Assembly: GCA_003577105.1 (NCBI GenBank)
Contig: QEUQ01000002.1
Span: 83,047 to 147,046, forward strand
Source of the DNA: Acidobacteriota bacterium
Lineage (GTDB): Bacteria > Actinomycetota > Acidimicrobiia > ATN3
DNA length: 64,000 bases
Direction: 5' to 3'
Shown here: in pieces, positions 43,129 through 51,359 of the stretch
How positions within the stretch are numbered: the first letter of the stretch is position 1
How the letters are laid out: every line of letters begins with the position of its first letter
The notes under the pieces: model-generated
What the model saw: only the letters and a program-made list of their open reading frames with translations
What the model was told of the DNA's origin: nothing
The model's database searches: none
Made by a program: the position numbers and the translations under genes

Positions 43129-43131
43129 TTC

Positions 43132-43365
43132 ATGAAGGTTTGGATTGACCAGGATCTCTGCACCGGCGACGGGCTCTGCGAAGAAATCGCGCCCGATGTC
43201 TTTGCACTCCTGGATGACGGGCTCGCCTATGTAAAAGATGGCGACAAGATCCTCAGTGACCCAGGCGGCGCAGAAGCCGTTGCTCCAGTACCGGATGGCC
43301 AAGAAGAGGCAACGATCGAGGCCGCAGAAGAGTGTCCGGGTGAGTGCATCTTCATAGAGCCGTAA
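43132..43365 (+). CDS. 3Fe-4S or 4Fe-4S single-cluster ferredoxin
   Basis: A 77-aa ferredoxin with Cys in DLCTGDGLCEEIAPDVF and in AEECPGECIFIEP. The CxxDGxCxxxxP spacing is the single-cluster type used as electron donor for P450s and other oxygenases. Internal insertion of about 20 acidic residues is longer than usual. No redox partner gene is adjacent. It is divergent to ARC and convergent to trmI. Confidence 0.85.
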   Translation: MKVWIDQDLCTGDGLCEEIAPDVFALLDDGLAYVKDGDKILSDPGGAEAVAPVPDGQEEATIEAAEECPGECIFIEP

Positions 43366-43374
43366 CCGCAGCAT

Positions 43375-43406
43375 CCCAGCTCATCAAGGACACTTGGTGA
43401 GCTGGG
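43375..43406. terminator. Bidirectional terminator hairpin
   Basis: CCCAGCTCA (43375-43383) pairs with TGAGCTGGG (43398-43406), with an inner CAAG/CTTG stem and a GACA tetraloop separated by one mismatch. It sits between the convergent ferredoxin and trmI stops. Confidence 0.8.
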
Positions 43407-43410
43407 CAAA

Positions 43411-44202
43411 CTAGTCGACTTCACCCGCCAGTCGTCTGGCGGAGACGAGAAATCCTGTATGTCCGACCATGCGATGCTCGGGCCTTACGGACATTCCTTC
43501 GACGTGCCACGATCGGGCAAGAATCTCTACTGACTCAACCATGCCGAACCCGTGATCGCGCAGCGCCTCGACGACCTGGGAGACTTGCGGGACCGTCGGC
43601 AAGTAGCACAGAACAATGCCACCGGGCCGGAGACCTGGAGTGATCGCAGGCAGCGCCCCCCAGGGGTCCGGTAGATCCAGAACTATCCGGTCAAAATCGT
43701 TGCTGTCTATCCCATCGCAGATGTCGCCGATCCGGACCTCGTGATTTATCGGCGTACACCCCAGGAAGTCCGCGATGTTCTTGAGGCCGCGCGCAGCGTG
43801 ATCATCTCGCATCTCGTAGGTCACCAATGATCCTTCGGAGCCAATGGCTCTCAGAAGCGTGAGGCTCAGGGCTCCCGATCCAAGCCCTGCCTCGAGGACC
43901 CGCATGCCCGGCTCAATATCAGCGAGCATGATGATTGGTCCGAGATCCTTTGGGTAAATCACCTGAGCACCGCGGGGCATCTTCAGGATGTAGTCCGAGA
44001 GAGTCGGTCGCACCGCGAGCAGGCGGCTTCCCCCAGAAGTTCTCACAGTCACGCCTGGCTCCAGCCCGATTACCGAATCATGTTCGATGATCCCGGTGTG
44101 TAGATGGAACGAATGCCCCTCGGCAAGCTTCACCATGTACCGGCGCTGCTTTGAGTCAATGAACATCACCAGATCCCCAGGTGCCATCAAGTCGTCAGCC
44201 AT
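43411..44202 (-). CDS. trmI: tRNA (adenine-58-N1)-methyltransferase TrmI
   Basis: A 263-aa class I methyltransferase. N-terminal small beta domain, then IYPKDLGPIIMLADI and the SAM-binding motif VLEAGLGSGALSLTLLRAIG, VLDLPDPWGAL (catalytic Asp) and a HRMVGHTGFL C-terminus typical of TrmI. It methylates A58 in the T loop of tRNA as a tetramer. Overlaps the ttuA-like gene; in actinobacteria trmI commonly precedes the ARC gene, as here. Confidence 0.92.
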   Translation of the reverse strand: MADDLMAPGDLVMFIDSKQRRYMVKLAEGHSFHLHTGIIEHDSVIGLEPGVTVRTSGGSRLLAVRPTLSDYILKMPRGAQVIYPKDLGPIIMLADIEPGMRVLEAGLGSGALSLTLLRAIGSEGSLVTYEMRDDHAARGLKNIADFLGCTPINHEVRIGDICDGIDSNDFDRIVLDLPDPWGALPAITPGLRPGGIVLCYLPTVPQVSQVVEALRDHGFGMVESVEILARSWHVEGMSVRPEHRMVGHTGFLVSARRLAGEVD

Positions 44203-45121
44203 CGGAGAAACCTGAATGTCGGCTCTTCGGCTTCAACCTGCAGTAAGCGCACTCGGCGTCGTCTGCCGCAGGCGTTGGGGATGCGCAGACTCTGCACGAG
44301 ACAAGTCTGACCTCTTCGTCAGCCCCGAAGAACCGCTCCCTGCCGTGACTCAAGAATCCGCCCAGGAACATTTGCCTTGTCCCGGGTGAGAAGTCCTCGA
44401 GAACACTTAGGGCCGCCTTGTAGGCGAGTCCCGTGTTCCCTGCCGCCATCGGACACTCATCCACAATGTAGTCAATACCCGAGAGCACGCAATAAGCTGC
44501 CGTCTCTCTCTCCCCCAGCCTTATTAGCGGCTTGATCTTGCGCACAAATCCGTCGTTAGTCGCCGGAAGCACTGCTCCCTGGCGAGCAACGTACTCCACC
44601 TGCCAATGGAGCAGGTTTCCGAGCAAAGTGGCGGACTCGTCATCGAGGTTATGGCCAGTCGCAATCGCGTCGAATCCGCCTTCGGATGCGACCTTGTTGA
44701 ACCAATGACGCTTGGAGATCCCACACACCGAGCAAGGCGGGCGATGTGAGCTGCGAGCTCCTCCGGAAACGTCGAATCCTGCGTCTTCAGTTAGGTCGAC
44801 GATTTTCAGCTCAAGATTTCGCGTGTTTGCGAAATCGACAGCGAACTTGTGCGAGCGCTCGGAATACTCCCCAATCCCAAGGTCTATGTAGAGCCCTGAC
44901 GTCGCGTAGCCAAGATCGGTGAGGATCGCCCACAGAGCCAATGAGTCCTTGCCACCTGAAATCGCGACGAGAATGTGCTCGCGCTCGAGGCACATGTCGT
45001 GTTCCTTGATTGCCTTTGCCACCTGCCGATTGCAGTGCTCCAAGAAACAGTCACGGCAGAAAGCTGCGTTGTGCCGCCGGATCTCAATGACTGCTGCTTC
45101 CCGGCACTTACGGCACTTCAA
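44195..45121 (-). CDS. ttuA: TtuA/Ncs6-family tRNA thiolation enzyme
   Basis: A 308-aa PP-loop ATPase. An N-terminal zinc finger (CRKCREAAV, then FCRDCF) precedes the PP-loop AISGGKDSLAL, the catalytic/cluster cysteines in PPCSVCGISKR and DECPMAAGNTG, and a C-terminal zinc finger CRVCASP with CAYCRLK. TtuA makes 2-thiouridine at tRNA position 54 using sulfur from a ubiquitin-like carrier. Starts at TTG, overlapping the stop of the ubiquitin-like gene (TTGA). Confidence 0.85.
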   Translation of the reverse strand: MKCRKCREAAVIEIRRHNAAFCRDCFLEHCNRQVAKAIKEHDMCLEREHILVAISGGKDSLALWAILTDLGYATSGLYIDLGIGEYSERSHKFAVDFANTRNLELKIVDLTEDAGFDVSGGARSSHRPPCSVCGISKRHWFNKVASEGGFDAIATGHNLDDESATLLGNLLHWQVEYVARQGAVLPATNDGFVRKIKPLIRLGERETAAYCVLSGIDYIVDECPMAAGNTGLAYKAALSVLEDFSPGTRQMFLGGFLSHGRERFFGADEEVRLVSCRVCASPTPAADDAECAYCRLKPKSRHSGFSDG

Positions 45122-45318
45122 CTCGCGCCCCCCGACACCACGGGCCTGAGTTCAATTTCGTCATCGTCGCTGACACGTTGGTCCTTCGTGAGAAGTGAGT
45201 CGCCCCTGATCACAATCACCGAGTCCGGGTGAACGCCAAGGCGCGCCAGTAGCGCTCCGACGGTCCTGACGTCGTCGAGCTCCTCAATTCGATCTGGATT
45301 TCGCATCTTGACTTTCAA
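45118..45318 (-). CDS. ThiS/MoaD-type ubiquitin-like protein (TtuB-like)
   Basis: A 66-aa beta-grasp protein (MKVKMRNPDRIEELDD, then TVGALLARLGVHPDSVIVIR, and DDDEIELRPVVSGG). Such proteins carry sulfur as a C-terminal Gly-Gly thiocarboxylate. Here the Gly-Gly is followed by Ala-Ser before the stop, so two residues would have to be trimmed. It is translationally coupled to the ttuA-like gene, arguing for the sulfur carrier role of TtuB. Confidence 0.75.
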   Translation of the reverse strand: MKVKMRNPDRIEELDDVRTVGALLARLGVHPDSVIVIRGDSLLTKDQRVSDDDEIELRPVVSGGAS

Positions 45319-45426
45319 GGTGACTCATTTCTCAAGCTAGCCCCTCACATCGAGCTTTATCGAGTGGATATGCTCCGGCGGCGGAGCGCAGGTAGCGCAT
45401 ACACTCCTGGGATTCCGCGAGCGTCA

Positions 45427-45648
45427 ATGCAGGGCGAGAAAGTACTCCAGTTGCTCAAGAAGATCGTAACCGGACAACTCAAGCAGGGACTCAGAACGAG
45501 CGACACTCAGCGGATTTCCGTTGCGCTCATCGGGATCGGGCTGTTGATCTTCCTTCGTCTTGTCCGGGGGGGCGAAAAGCAGAAGATCTATTCTCGTGAG
45601 CTTAGGTCCGGAGAGGCTATACAACTCCGAATGAGGCCTCGCCCCTAA
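45427..45648 (+). CDS. Small single-pass membrane protein
   Basis: A 73-aa product from ATG 45427 (frame open from 45364). N-terminal basic helix (KVLQLLKKIVTGQLKQGLR), one TM segment (VALIGIGLLIFLRLVRGG) and a basic tail with YSRELRSGEAIQLR. Short proteins of this form are frequent in actinobacteria; function is unknown. Confidence 0.6.
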   Translation: MQGEKVLQLLKKIVTGQLKQGLRTSDTQRISVALIGIGLLIFLRLVRGGEKQKIYSRELRSGEAIQLRMRPRP

Positions 45649-45673
45649 TAACCAAACGTTCGGGGAAGAACGG

Positions 45674-45877
45674 TCAATTCGACTTGATCTCCAGAATCAT
45701 TGACTTCTTCTTGCCGCCCCGCCGCCCGATTGCGTAGGCCAGCCCCAAGAGCACAAGCACGATCGCAACAATCGCCGGTACGGCGAGAGCCTTTGCCTCG
45801 CCGACGTCGCTCTCGATCCCGCCCTGGATCTCCCGAATCTTCTTCTCGATGTCATCCCGAGTGATCCGGTCACTCAC
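45674..45877 (-). CDS. Small actinobacterial membrane protein
   Basis: A 67-aa product with MSDRITRDDIEKKIREIQGG at the start, a TM segment (AVPAIVAIVLVLLGLAYAIG) and a basic tail RRGGKKKSMILEIK. GTG 45877 overlaps the previous stop by eight bases; GTG 45886 is possible. The pair with the next gene recurs in actinobacteria, function unknown. Confidence 0.6.
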   Translation of the reverse strand: MSDRITRDDIEKKIREIQGGIESDVGEAKALAVPAIVAIVLVLLGLAYAIGRRGGKKKSMILEIKSN

Positions 45878-46193
45878 CGATCTCACCGCCTGACCCTCCC
45901 GCCTGTCTGGACCAAATCAGATAGAGCGTCGCCCCTAGCATTGCCACGGCGAGAACATAGGGCACCGCGGACAAGACCCCTCTCGACATGAAATCAAGGT
46001 ATCGCTCCACGATGCGCAAGAACCCCAGACTGAAGAAGATTGCGGACATGCCGAAGACGACAGCTGCTCCAACGCCAAGCCCGAAACGCTTGCCAAGCGT
46101 GCGAAGCGGATCAACCGTCTCCTGCTTGATATAGGACTTGACGAGATCGATCAGTTCCTCGACTTGTCCGTATGTTGATTTGGGTTCACTCAA
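45870..46193 (-). CDS. DUF1469/phage-holin-superfamily-like membrane protein
   Basis: A 107-aa protein. N-terminal helix (QVEELIDLVKSYIKQETVDP) and two TM segments (about residues 38-58 and 73-94). The family is annotated as holin-like but is chromosomal and not lytic in most cases. Translationally overlapping with the small membrane protein that follows. Confidence 0.65.
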   Translation of the reverse strand: MSEPKSTYGQVEELIDLVKSYIKQETVDPLRTLGKRFGLGVGAAVVFGMSAIFFSLGFLRIVERYLDFMSRGVLSAVPYVLAVAMLGATLYLIWSRQAGGSGGEIGE

Positions 46194-46272
46194 TCTTTCG
46201 ATGCCTTACTCATGAGACACGGACCCCTTCGCCTTCTGGCAACCGCCAGAACTCGCGTCACTGCCGCCAATG

Positions 46273-47739
46273 CTAACCGCCGCCTCCCGTCGAATTCCCA
46301 AGTGCCGGTGGTCCAGAATCTGATGGGTAATCAACCAACATGCGCGCTATGGCGTCCTCGGCACCGATCCGAACCCTGTCCGCTTTAGGGACGCTCAAGA
46401 CAAAAGCGAAGACAAGGCGCTCATCCGAATCCTCCTGAACATATCCGGAGAGCGCGGCCACGTCGTTTAGCGATCCCGTCTTAGCCTTCAGTTTTGCCTC
46501 GACAGGAGTGCCGACAAAGCGCTTCTTCAGTGTGCCGGAGACGCCTGCTACTGCGAGCGACTTCTCGAAATCCTCCGCAAAGGGTGTAGCAAGCATGGCC
46601 ACTAGCAGGTCCGAGAGCGTCCGACATTTCGAAGCGTTGCGCGAGAGCCCCGAGCCATCACTCAATGTGAGGCCCTCCATGTCAACGCGTAATGACTGTA
46701 TGGCTTCTCTCATGACCTCGACCCCTCTTTCGGTCGACCCGGCACCGCCGGATGCAGCGCCGAGATACTTGAGAAGCATTTCCGCAGCGAAGTTATCTGA
46801 CTCCTCGTTGATTTCGGTCACTATCTGGACCATCGGCGCAGACTCGACTGAAGCAATCTCTTTGGCTCCTTCAGGCGCGGGTCCGCTAGTCGGTGCCCCT
46901 CCGATGGTTACGCCCCTCTCGCGCAGCAGGCGCGTAAGTTCCGCTGCCCCAGCGGTCGCCGGATTGTCAACAAAGGTCGGGTTGTTCTTGGGTGCAGTCG
47001 CCCAGTCCTTGATATTTCGATTCACGGACAACCCCGAAATCGGTGGAATTACCTTTTGTGCTATCAAGTCCCTCGAGTGGGTACCGACAATCGCGTTGGC
47101 GTCGAAAACCCTTGCGTCACCAATCACCTGCGGAACGCTCTTCACACCGGCGGCAACCACGGAATCCGCGAGTGCCGCGAGCGACGTGGTCGGACGCTGA
47201 ACCTCCTGAGACTCCTCCCAGGCCTTGAATTCGAGAGTACTTAGATATGGATCTCCCCCACCCACGAGCCATAGCCCGCCCGGCACCCTCCCGTCTGGAC
47301 CAACATTGCCCACGACAGATGTCTTGATCCTGCTCTCAGGGCCCAGTTTCAGCAATGCGGCTGCTGTGAGAAACAGCTTCGTATTAGACGCGATCGCACG
47401 TGCCTCCGAGTCGCCGCGCGAATAGATAGTTGCGCCCCACTCGGTTCGTATATCCAGACATGCGGGTAGTCCGCTGAGCTCTCGCGAGTTCATTGCCGTC
47501 GCGGCTCGCTCGCGCATCGTCAAGGCTGAAAGAGCTGCGCCGACCGACTCAGACGACCTCGCGAGCGAAATCAGTGGTCCAGACGAATCACCGAACTCAA
47601 CCGCGCTCCTTTCCGGCCTGCGAAGAATGCCTGCCACACCAACGGAGGTACCCGCGACAACGATTGTTGCAAGCGCAATTCTCGTCACCAGGCGCAGGGA
47701 ATTCCTGAGCCGGCGCGAGGAAATTCTCTGGTCAGTCAT
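46273..47739 (-). CDS. dacB: D-alanyl-D-alanine carboxypeptidase/endopeptidase (PBP4, S13)
   Basis: A 488-aa serine peptidase of peptidoglycan. One N-terminal TM/signal helix (LVTRIALATIVVAGTSVGVA), then the active-site SxxK (ASNTKLFLTAAAL), SxN (EESDNFAAEML) and KTG (LKAKTGSLNDV) motifs of class C low-molecular-weight PBPs, with the long insertion after the first motif typical of DacB. All three motifs intact. Confidence 0.92.
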   Translation of the reverse strand: MTDQRISSRRLRNSLRLVTRIALATIVVAGTSVGVAGILRRPERSAVEFGDSSGPLISLARSSESVGAALSALTMRERAATAMNSRELSGLPACLDIRTEWGATIYSRGDSEARAIASNTKLFLTAAALLKLGPESRIKTSVVGNVGPDGRVPGGLWLVGGGDPYLSTLEFKAWEESQEVQRPTTSLAALADSVVAAGVKSVPQVIGDARVFDANAIVGTHSRDLIAQKVIPPISGLSVNRNIKDWATAPKNNPTFVDNPATAGAAELTRLLRERGVTIGGAPTSGPAPEGAKEIASVESAPMVQIVTEINEESDNFAAEMLLKYLGAASGGAGSTERGVEVMREAIQSLRVDMEGLTLSDGSGLSRNASKCRTLSDLLVAMLATPFAEDFEKSLAVAGVSGTLKKRFVGTPVEAKLKAKTGSLNDVAALSGYVQEDSDERLVFAFVLSVPKADRVRIGAEDAIARMLVDYPSDSGPPALGNSTGGGG

Positions 47740-47772
47740 TGCGGCGCAATCTCACGCTTCAAGAGGTAGGGC

Positions 47773-48168
47773 CTAGGCTCTCTCGCTGATCACCCAGGTG
47801 CTGCTCGCCTTGGCCACTGCGCGCTCCTCCGGATCTCGTACCGTTGCCTCGGCAAACGCAAGGCGGTTTCCTATCTGAACGATTACGCCTTCACAAGTCA
47901 GACGCACTCCTGACTTGATAGCTCTCAGGTAGGAGACTTTCGCCTCCGCCGTGAAGACCAGCGCCTTTCGGCCATCAAGAGCCGTTACCACGGTGGAAGC
48001 CATCGTGGTGTCCGCAAACGCGCTCACTGAACCCCCTTGCACTACGCCGGCGGGATTCTCCCAGCGCTCATCTGGGATCCATTCCCAGACCGTCCTCCCC
48101 GGCTCCTTTTCGACAAGATTGAATCCGTAGGTGACGTCACAGTTAGGAGGGATCTTCAGCTTGGTCAT
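47773..48168 (-). CDS. PaaI-type hotdog thioesterase
   Basis: About 131 residues from ATG 48168, the usual family length; the frame is open to 48246, but starts there leave only about 20 bases to the divergent cysS. The hotdog core has NPAGVVQGGSVSAFADTTMA (catalytic loop) and FTAEAKVSYLRAIKSGVRL. Probable acyl-CoA thioesterase of unknown substrate. Confidence 0.8.
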   Translation of the reverse strand: MTKLKIPPNCDVTYGFNLVEKEPGRTVWEWIPDERWENPAGVVQGGSVSAFADTTMASTVVTALDGRKALVFTAEAKVSYLRAIKSGVRLTCEGVIVQIGNRLAFAEATVRDPEERAVAKASSTWVISERA

Positions 48169-48266
48169 CGCCTCAATTTCCTTCTTCGATCGCGTGCCCG
48201 GGCTATTCAAAACGGACACAGCGCCCGCCGATTTGTCCGTCATCACGGCTGTCGAGCATCGCTATC

Positions 48267-49721
48267 ATGCACTCCATGTCACCAAGCGACGCGTCAGGCG
48301 CCATTGGGCTGCCGTCCTTCTTCAACACGCGCGGCCGAAAGGTCGAACCCCTGACCATCGCTGAGCCAGGACGCGCATCCATCTATACCTGCGGGCCCAC
48401 GGTTTATCGCTATGCGCATCTCGGCAATCTTCGGAGCTTCTTGCTAGCTGACCTAGTGGTGCGGATCTGCCAATTCGCGGGGTTGAAAACCAGGCAAGTC
48501 GTGAACATCACCGACATCGGCCATATGACAGATGAAGTCACCGGTGAAGGGGACGACAAGATCCTGCTGGCCGCAGAGGTCGAAGGCAAGTCTCCGTCGG
48601 AGATTGCAGATTTCTACACGGGGGCGTTTCTCGATGACTGCGCCCTCGCCGGCATGACTCCTGCAGACGACTATCCGCGCGCAAGCAAGCATATCTCCGA
48701 GATGATCGAGCTCATCGAGTGCCTGTTGGACAAAGGGAATGCGTACGTCTCCGGCGGGAGCGTCTATTTCGACGTGTCGACGTTCCCTGGCTATGGCTCC
48801 CTTAGCGGCAACTCTCTCAAGCAACTCAAACCCGGGCACAGGAAAGTGGTTACCGATCCACAGAAGCGACGCGCCGAGGACTTCCTCCTATGGAAGGCGG
48901 CCGGACCGCGCCGGCTGGTCAAGTTTCCCAGCCCGTGGAGCGAAGGTTATCCGGGATGGCATATCGAGTGCTCCGCGATGTCACTCAAGTTGTTGGGAGA
49001 TCGGATAGACATTCATACCGCAGGTATCGACCTGGTTTTTCCGCATCACGAGGACGAGATCGCCCAGAGCGATGCTGCCACGGGGCACAGGGTTGTGGGT
49101 CACTGGATTCACGGCGAACATCTGCTAATGAGCGGCAACAAGATGGCGAAGTCTGCCGGCAACACACTGCGGATGACCGACATTGCGGAGTCTGGTCTTG
49201 ATCCGCTCGCCTTTCGCCTCTTGATGTTTGGCGCGCGTTACCGTAAGCAAGTTCACTTTTCGATGGAGGCTCTAGAAGCGGCGGACACGTCACTCACCCG
49301 GCTGCGTCGCGCCTTCGGCGACCTCGGCGAGCCGCTGCCCCTAGATGAGCTCGAGATGTCTTCGTCGGCCACTCGGGCACATGAAGAGTTCTCTAAAGCG
49401 GTAATGAGCGACATTGACACGGCGACAGCTGTTCGAGTGCTCTATTCCACCGCCAGCAACCGCTCGATCCCCAGCATTCAACGTGTCTCCCTCGCTGCAG
49501 CCTGGGACCGAATTCTCGGCCTGAACCTAACCGACACCCAGAGCACTCACACACCTGAACCGAAGATCTCCGGTGAGGAAGTGCTAGAGCTCATCAAAGC
49601 GCGCGATGCGGCAAGGGCAAGCCGCGATTTTACGGAAGCGGACCGCATTCGCGACAGGCTTGCAGAGGCGGGCGTAGTGCTAACTGACACCCCTGCAGGC
49701 ACCGACTGGTATCACGGCTAG
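48267..49721 (+). CDS. cysS: Cysteinyl-tRNA synthetase
   Basis: A 484-aa class I synthetase. Zinc ligand Cys in TCGPTVYRYAHLGNLRS with a HIGH-like AHLGN, zinc Cys in WHIECSAMS, His-His-Glu in FPHHEDEIAQSD, and the KMSKS loop as KMAKSAGN. C-terminal helical anticodon domain. ATG 48276 is an alternative start. A mycothiol ligase MshC is the main alternative because it is homologous, but the length and C-terminal domain favour CysS. Confidence 0.9.
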   Translation: MHSMSPSDASGAIGLPSFFNTRGRKVEPLTIAEPGRASIYTCGPTVYRYAHLGNLRSFLLADLVVRICQFAGLKTRQVVNITDIGHMTDEVTGEGDDKILLAAEVEGKSPSEIADFYTGAFLDDCALAGMTPADDYPRASKHISEMIELIECLLDKGNAYVSGGSVYFDVSTFPGYGSLSGNSLKQLKPGHRKVVTDPQKRRAEDFLLWKAAGPRRLVKFPSPWSEGYPGWHIECSAMSLKLLGDRIDIHTAGIDLVFPHHEDEIAQSDAATGHRVVGHWIHGEHLLMSGNKMAKSAGNTLRMTDIAESGLDPLAFRLLMFGARYRKQVHFSMEALEAADTSLTRLRRAFGDLGEPLPLDELEMSSSATRAHEEFSKAVMSDIDTATAVRVLYSTASNRSIPSIQRVSLAAAWDRILGLNLTDTQSTHTPEPKISGEEVLELIKARDAARASRDFTEADRIRDRLAEAGVVLTDTPAGTDWYHG

Positions 49722-49736
49722 GTGCCGCTGGCACCT
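49720..49736 (+). terminator. Hairpin at the cysS stop
   Basis: AGGTGCC (49720-49726) pairs with GGCACCT (49730-49736) around a GCT loop, beginning inside the TAG stop. No T tract follows, so it is a weak or factor-assisted terminator. Confidence 0.5.
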
Positions 49737-49830
49737 CTCCGATAGGAGATCCGAATGCGCTAACGAAGCAGGCGCGACCCTCGGCGCGCCATGCAAGATA
49801 GGAGCCCCACAACAGAAACGAGGCAATCAG

Positions 49831-50691
49831 ATGCCGTCATCTGGTCTACAAGAAATGCGCCACTGGCTCGAGCCAGTCGCCGCGACCGTCTATTTCAACC
49901 CCGAACCGAACAGCGCGTACATCGAGCTGGGGCTCAACATCATGGAAGGCTATTTCTGTAGCCGTTCAGCGGCCATGGGAAAGGCTGACGGTGCCGTCGT
50001 CGCATCGGTTTTCGGATTCTTCAAGACAGAGCTAGCAATCGCCTCAATCGAGGCTGGCTGGTCCAAGACCGATCCGGAGACCCTCATCCAAGCAAGAACG
50101 GCCGGTGCGGCAGCGGCACTTCGGCGCCTTCTTGACGAGCCCGAGCAGCCGCGCGCAGTAGAGATACTCCTACCCGCGATGCTCGAAGCTCCGTCTGAAG
50201 GGCGCCCCCTCTTCGTCGCGTGGCGAGACCTAGAACTGCCCGATGATCCGGTCGAACAACTTTGGCGCGTCCTCGATCTCTTCCGCGAGCACCGATTCGC
50301 CGGCCATCTCGCTGCGTGGACGTCGACTGGAATAGGCCCCAGAGAGGCCAGCTTGCTAAGCGAGGCCTGGTGGGGACTCCCCCCGAGAACATATGCGCGC
50401 ACCTTCGGGTGGACCTCCGAAGAACTCGACGAGGGCCTTGAAGTTATTGAAGCCACCGGGCTCACGGCGGGCGGCAAGATAACCGCCGTAGGAAAGACCC
50501 TCCGCGATGAAGTCGAGAATTTGACTGACCGCTCCCAAGCCGCGATCGAACGAGCGCTTGGCGAGGGGCCACTTGAAGAACTAACGGCGATTCTCAAGCC
50601 CCTGTGCGAGCAAGTCCTAAGTAAGGGCGGCTATCCGATGCGATTTCCACGACCTGACGAACGACCCAGCGCGACTGACGAGGAGAAATGA
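49831..50691 (+). CDS. SCO6745-family protein
   Basis: A 286-aa protein typical of actinobacteria. It begins with VAATVYFNPEPNSAYIELGL and has the long helical stretch MEGYFCSRSAAMGKADGAVV, then a MarR-like middle (PREASLLSEAWWGLP). The family occurs near regulators and redox genes; biochemical role unknown. Its TGA overlaps the nitroreductase ATG. Confidence 0.8.
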   Translation: MPSSGLQEMRHWLEPVAATVYFNPEPNSAYIELGLNIMEGYFCSRSAAMGKADGAVVASVFGFFKTELAIASIEAGWSKTDPETLIQARTAGAAAALRRLLDEPEQPRAVEILLPAMLEAPSEGRPLFVAWRDLELPDDPVEQLWRVLDLFREHRFAGHLAAWTSTGIGPREASLLSEAWWGLPPRTYARTFGWTSEELDEGLEVIEATGLTAGGKITAVGKTLRDEVENLTDRSQAAIERALGEGPLEELTAILKPLCEQVLSKGGYPMRFPRPDERPSATDEEK

Positions 50692-51359
50692 CAAAGCCAG
50701 CAGATCCCATTGCTGGACTTCGGATGCCCCTATCCGAAGCGATGGAGACCCAGCGCTCAATCAGGCGGCTTAGCCCGGATCCCGTCGACGACGAGATCAT
50801 CCTGCGCCTGATTGAACTAGGCACAAAGGCTCCTACCGGATCGAATTTTCAGAATTGGGAATTCGTTGTCATCAAGGATCAAACCCTCAAGGCGCGAATC
50901 GGCACCCTCTACGAACAAGCATGGAAAATCTATGGGCGGGCAGGACGCGCCTTGCGCAAGGGAGACGAAGCGGCGGCGCGGAGCATGGCTGCCGTCGAGT
51001 GGCAGATCGAACACTTCGAAGAGGTCCCGATTCTCATCGTGGCCTGTCTCCGAGGTTCGCGGGCACCTTTCTTGCCGGTTCCTCCGGTTGTAGCAGCCAC
51101 CTACTACGGCTCAATATTCCCCAGCATCCAGAACATCCTCCTCGGCGCGAGAGCGATGGGACTGGGAGCGGGCATTGTCACTCTGCCGCTTTGGAGCACG
51201 ACTCGAATCCGTAGACTTCTCAAGATGCCAATCGCGGTCCTGCCATGCGCGATCCTCCCCGTCGGCTGGCCAATCGGGCGATACGGACCAACGCATCGCC
51301 GGCCGCCGGGTGAGATTACCCACCTAGACACCTACGGGAACATGCCTTGGAAGACTTGA
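50688..51359 (+). CDS. Nitroreductase-family flavoprotein
   Basis: A 223-aa FMN enzyme. N-terminal QRSIRRLSPDPVDDEI, then TKAPTGSNFQNWEFVVIKD (FMN-binding Ser/Asn) and the C-terminal GLGAGIVTLPLW. Related enzymes reduce nitro groups, quinones or iodotyrosine-like substrates with NAD(P)H. Strong ribosome site GAGGAG and four-base overlap with the SCO6745-like gene indicate coupling. Confidence 0.85.
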   Translation: MTKPADPIAGLRMPLSEAMETQRSIRRLSPDPVDDEIILRLIELGTKAPTGSNFQNWEFVVIKDQTLKARIGTLYEQAWKIYGRAGRALRKGDEAAARSMAAVEWQIEHFEEVPILIVACLRGSRAPFLPVPPVVAATYYGSIFPSIQNILLGARAMGLGAGIVTLPLWSTTRIRRLLKMPIAVLPCAILPVGWPIGRYGPTHRRPPGEITHLDTYGNMPWKT

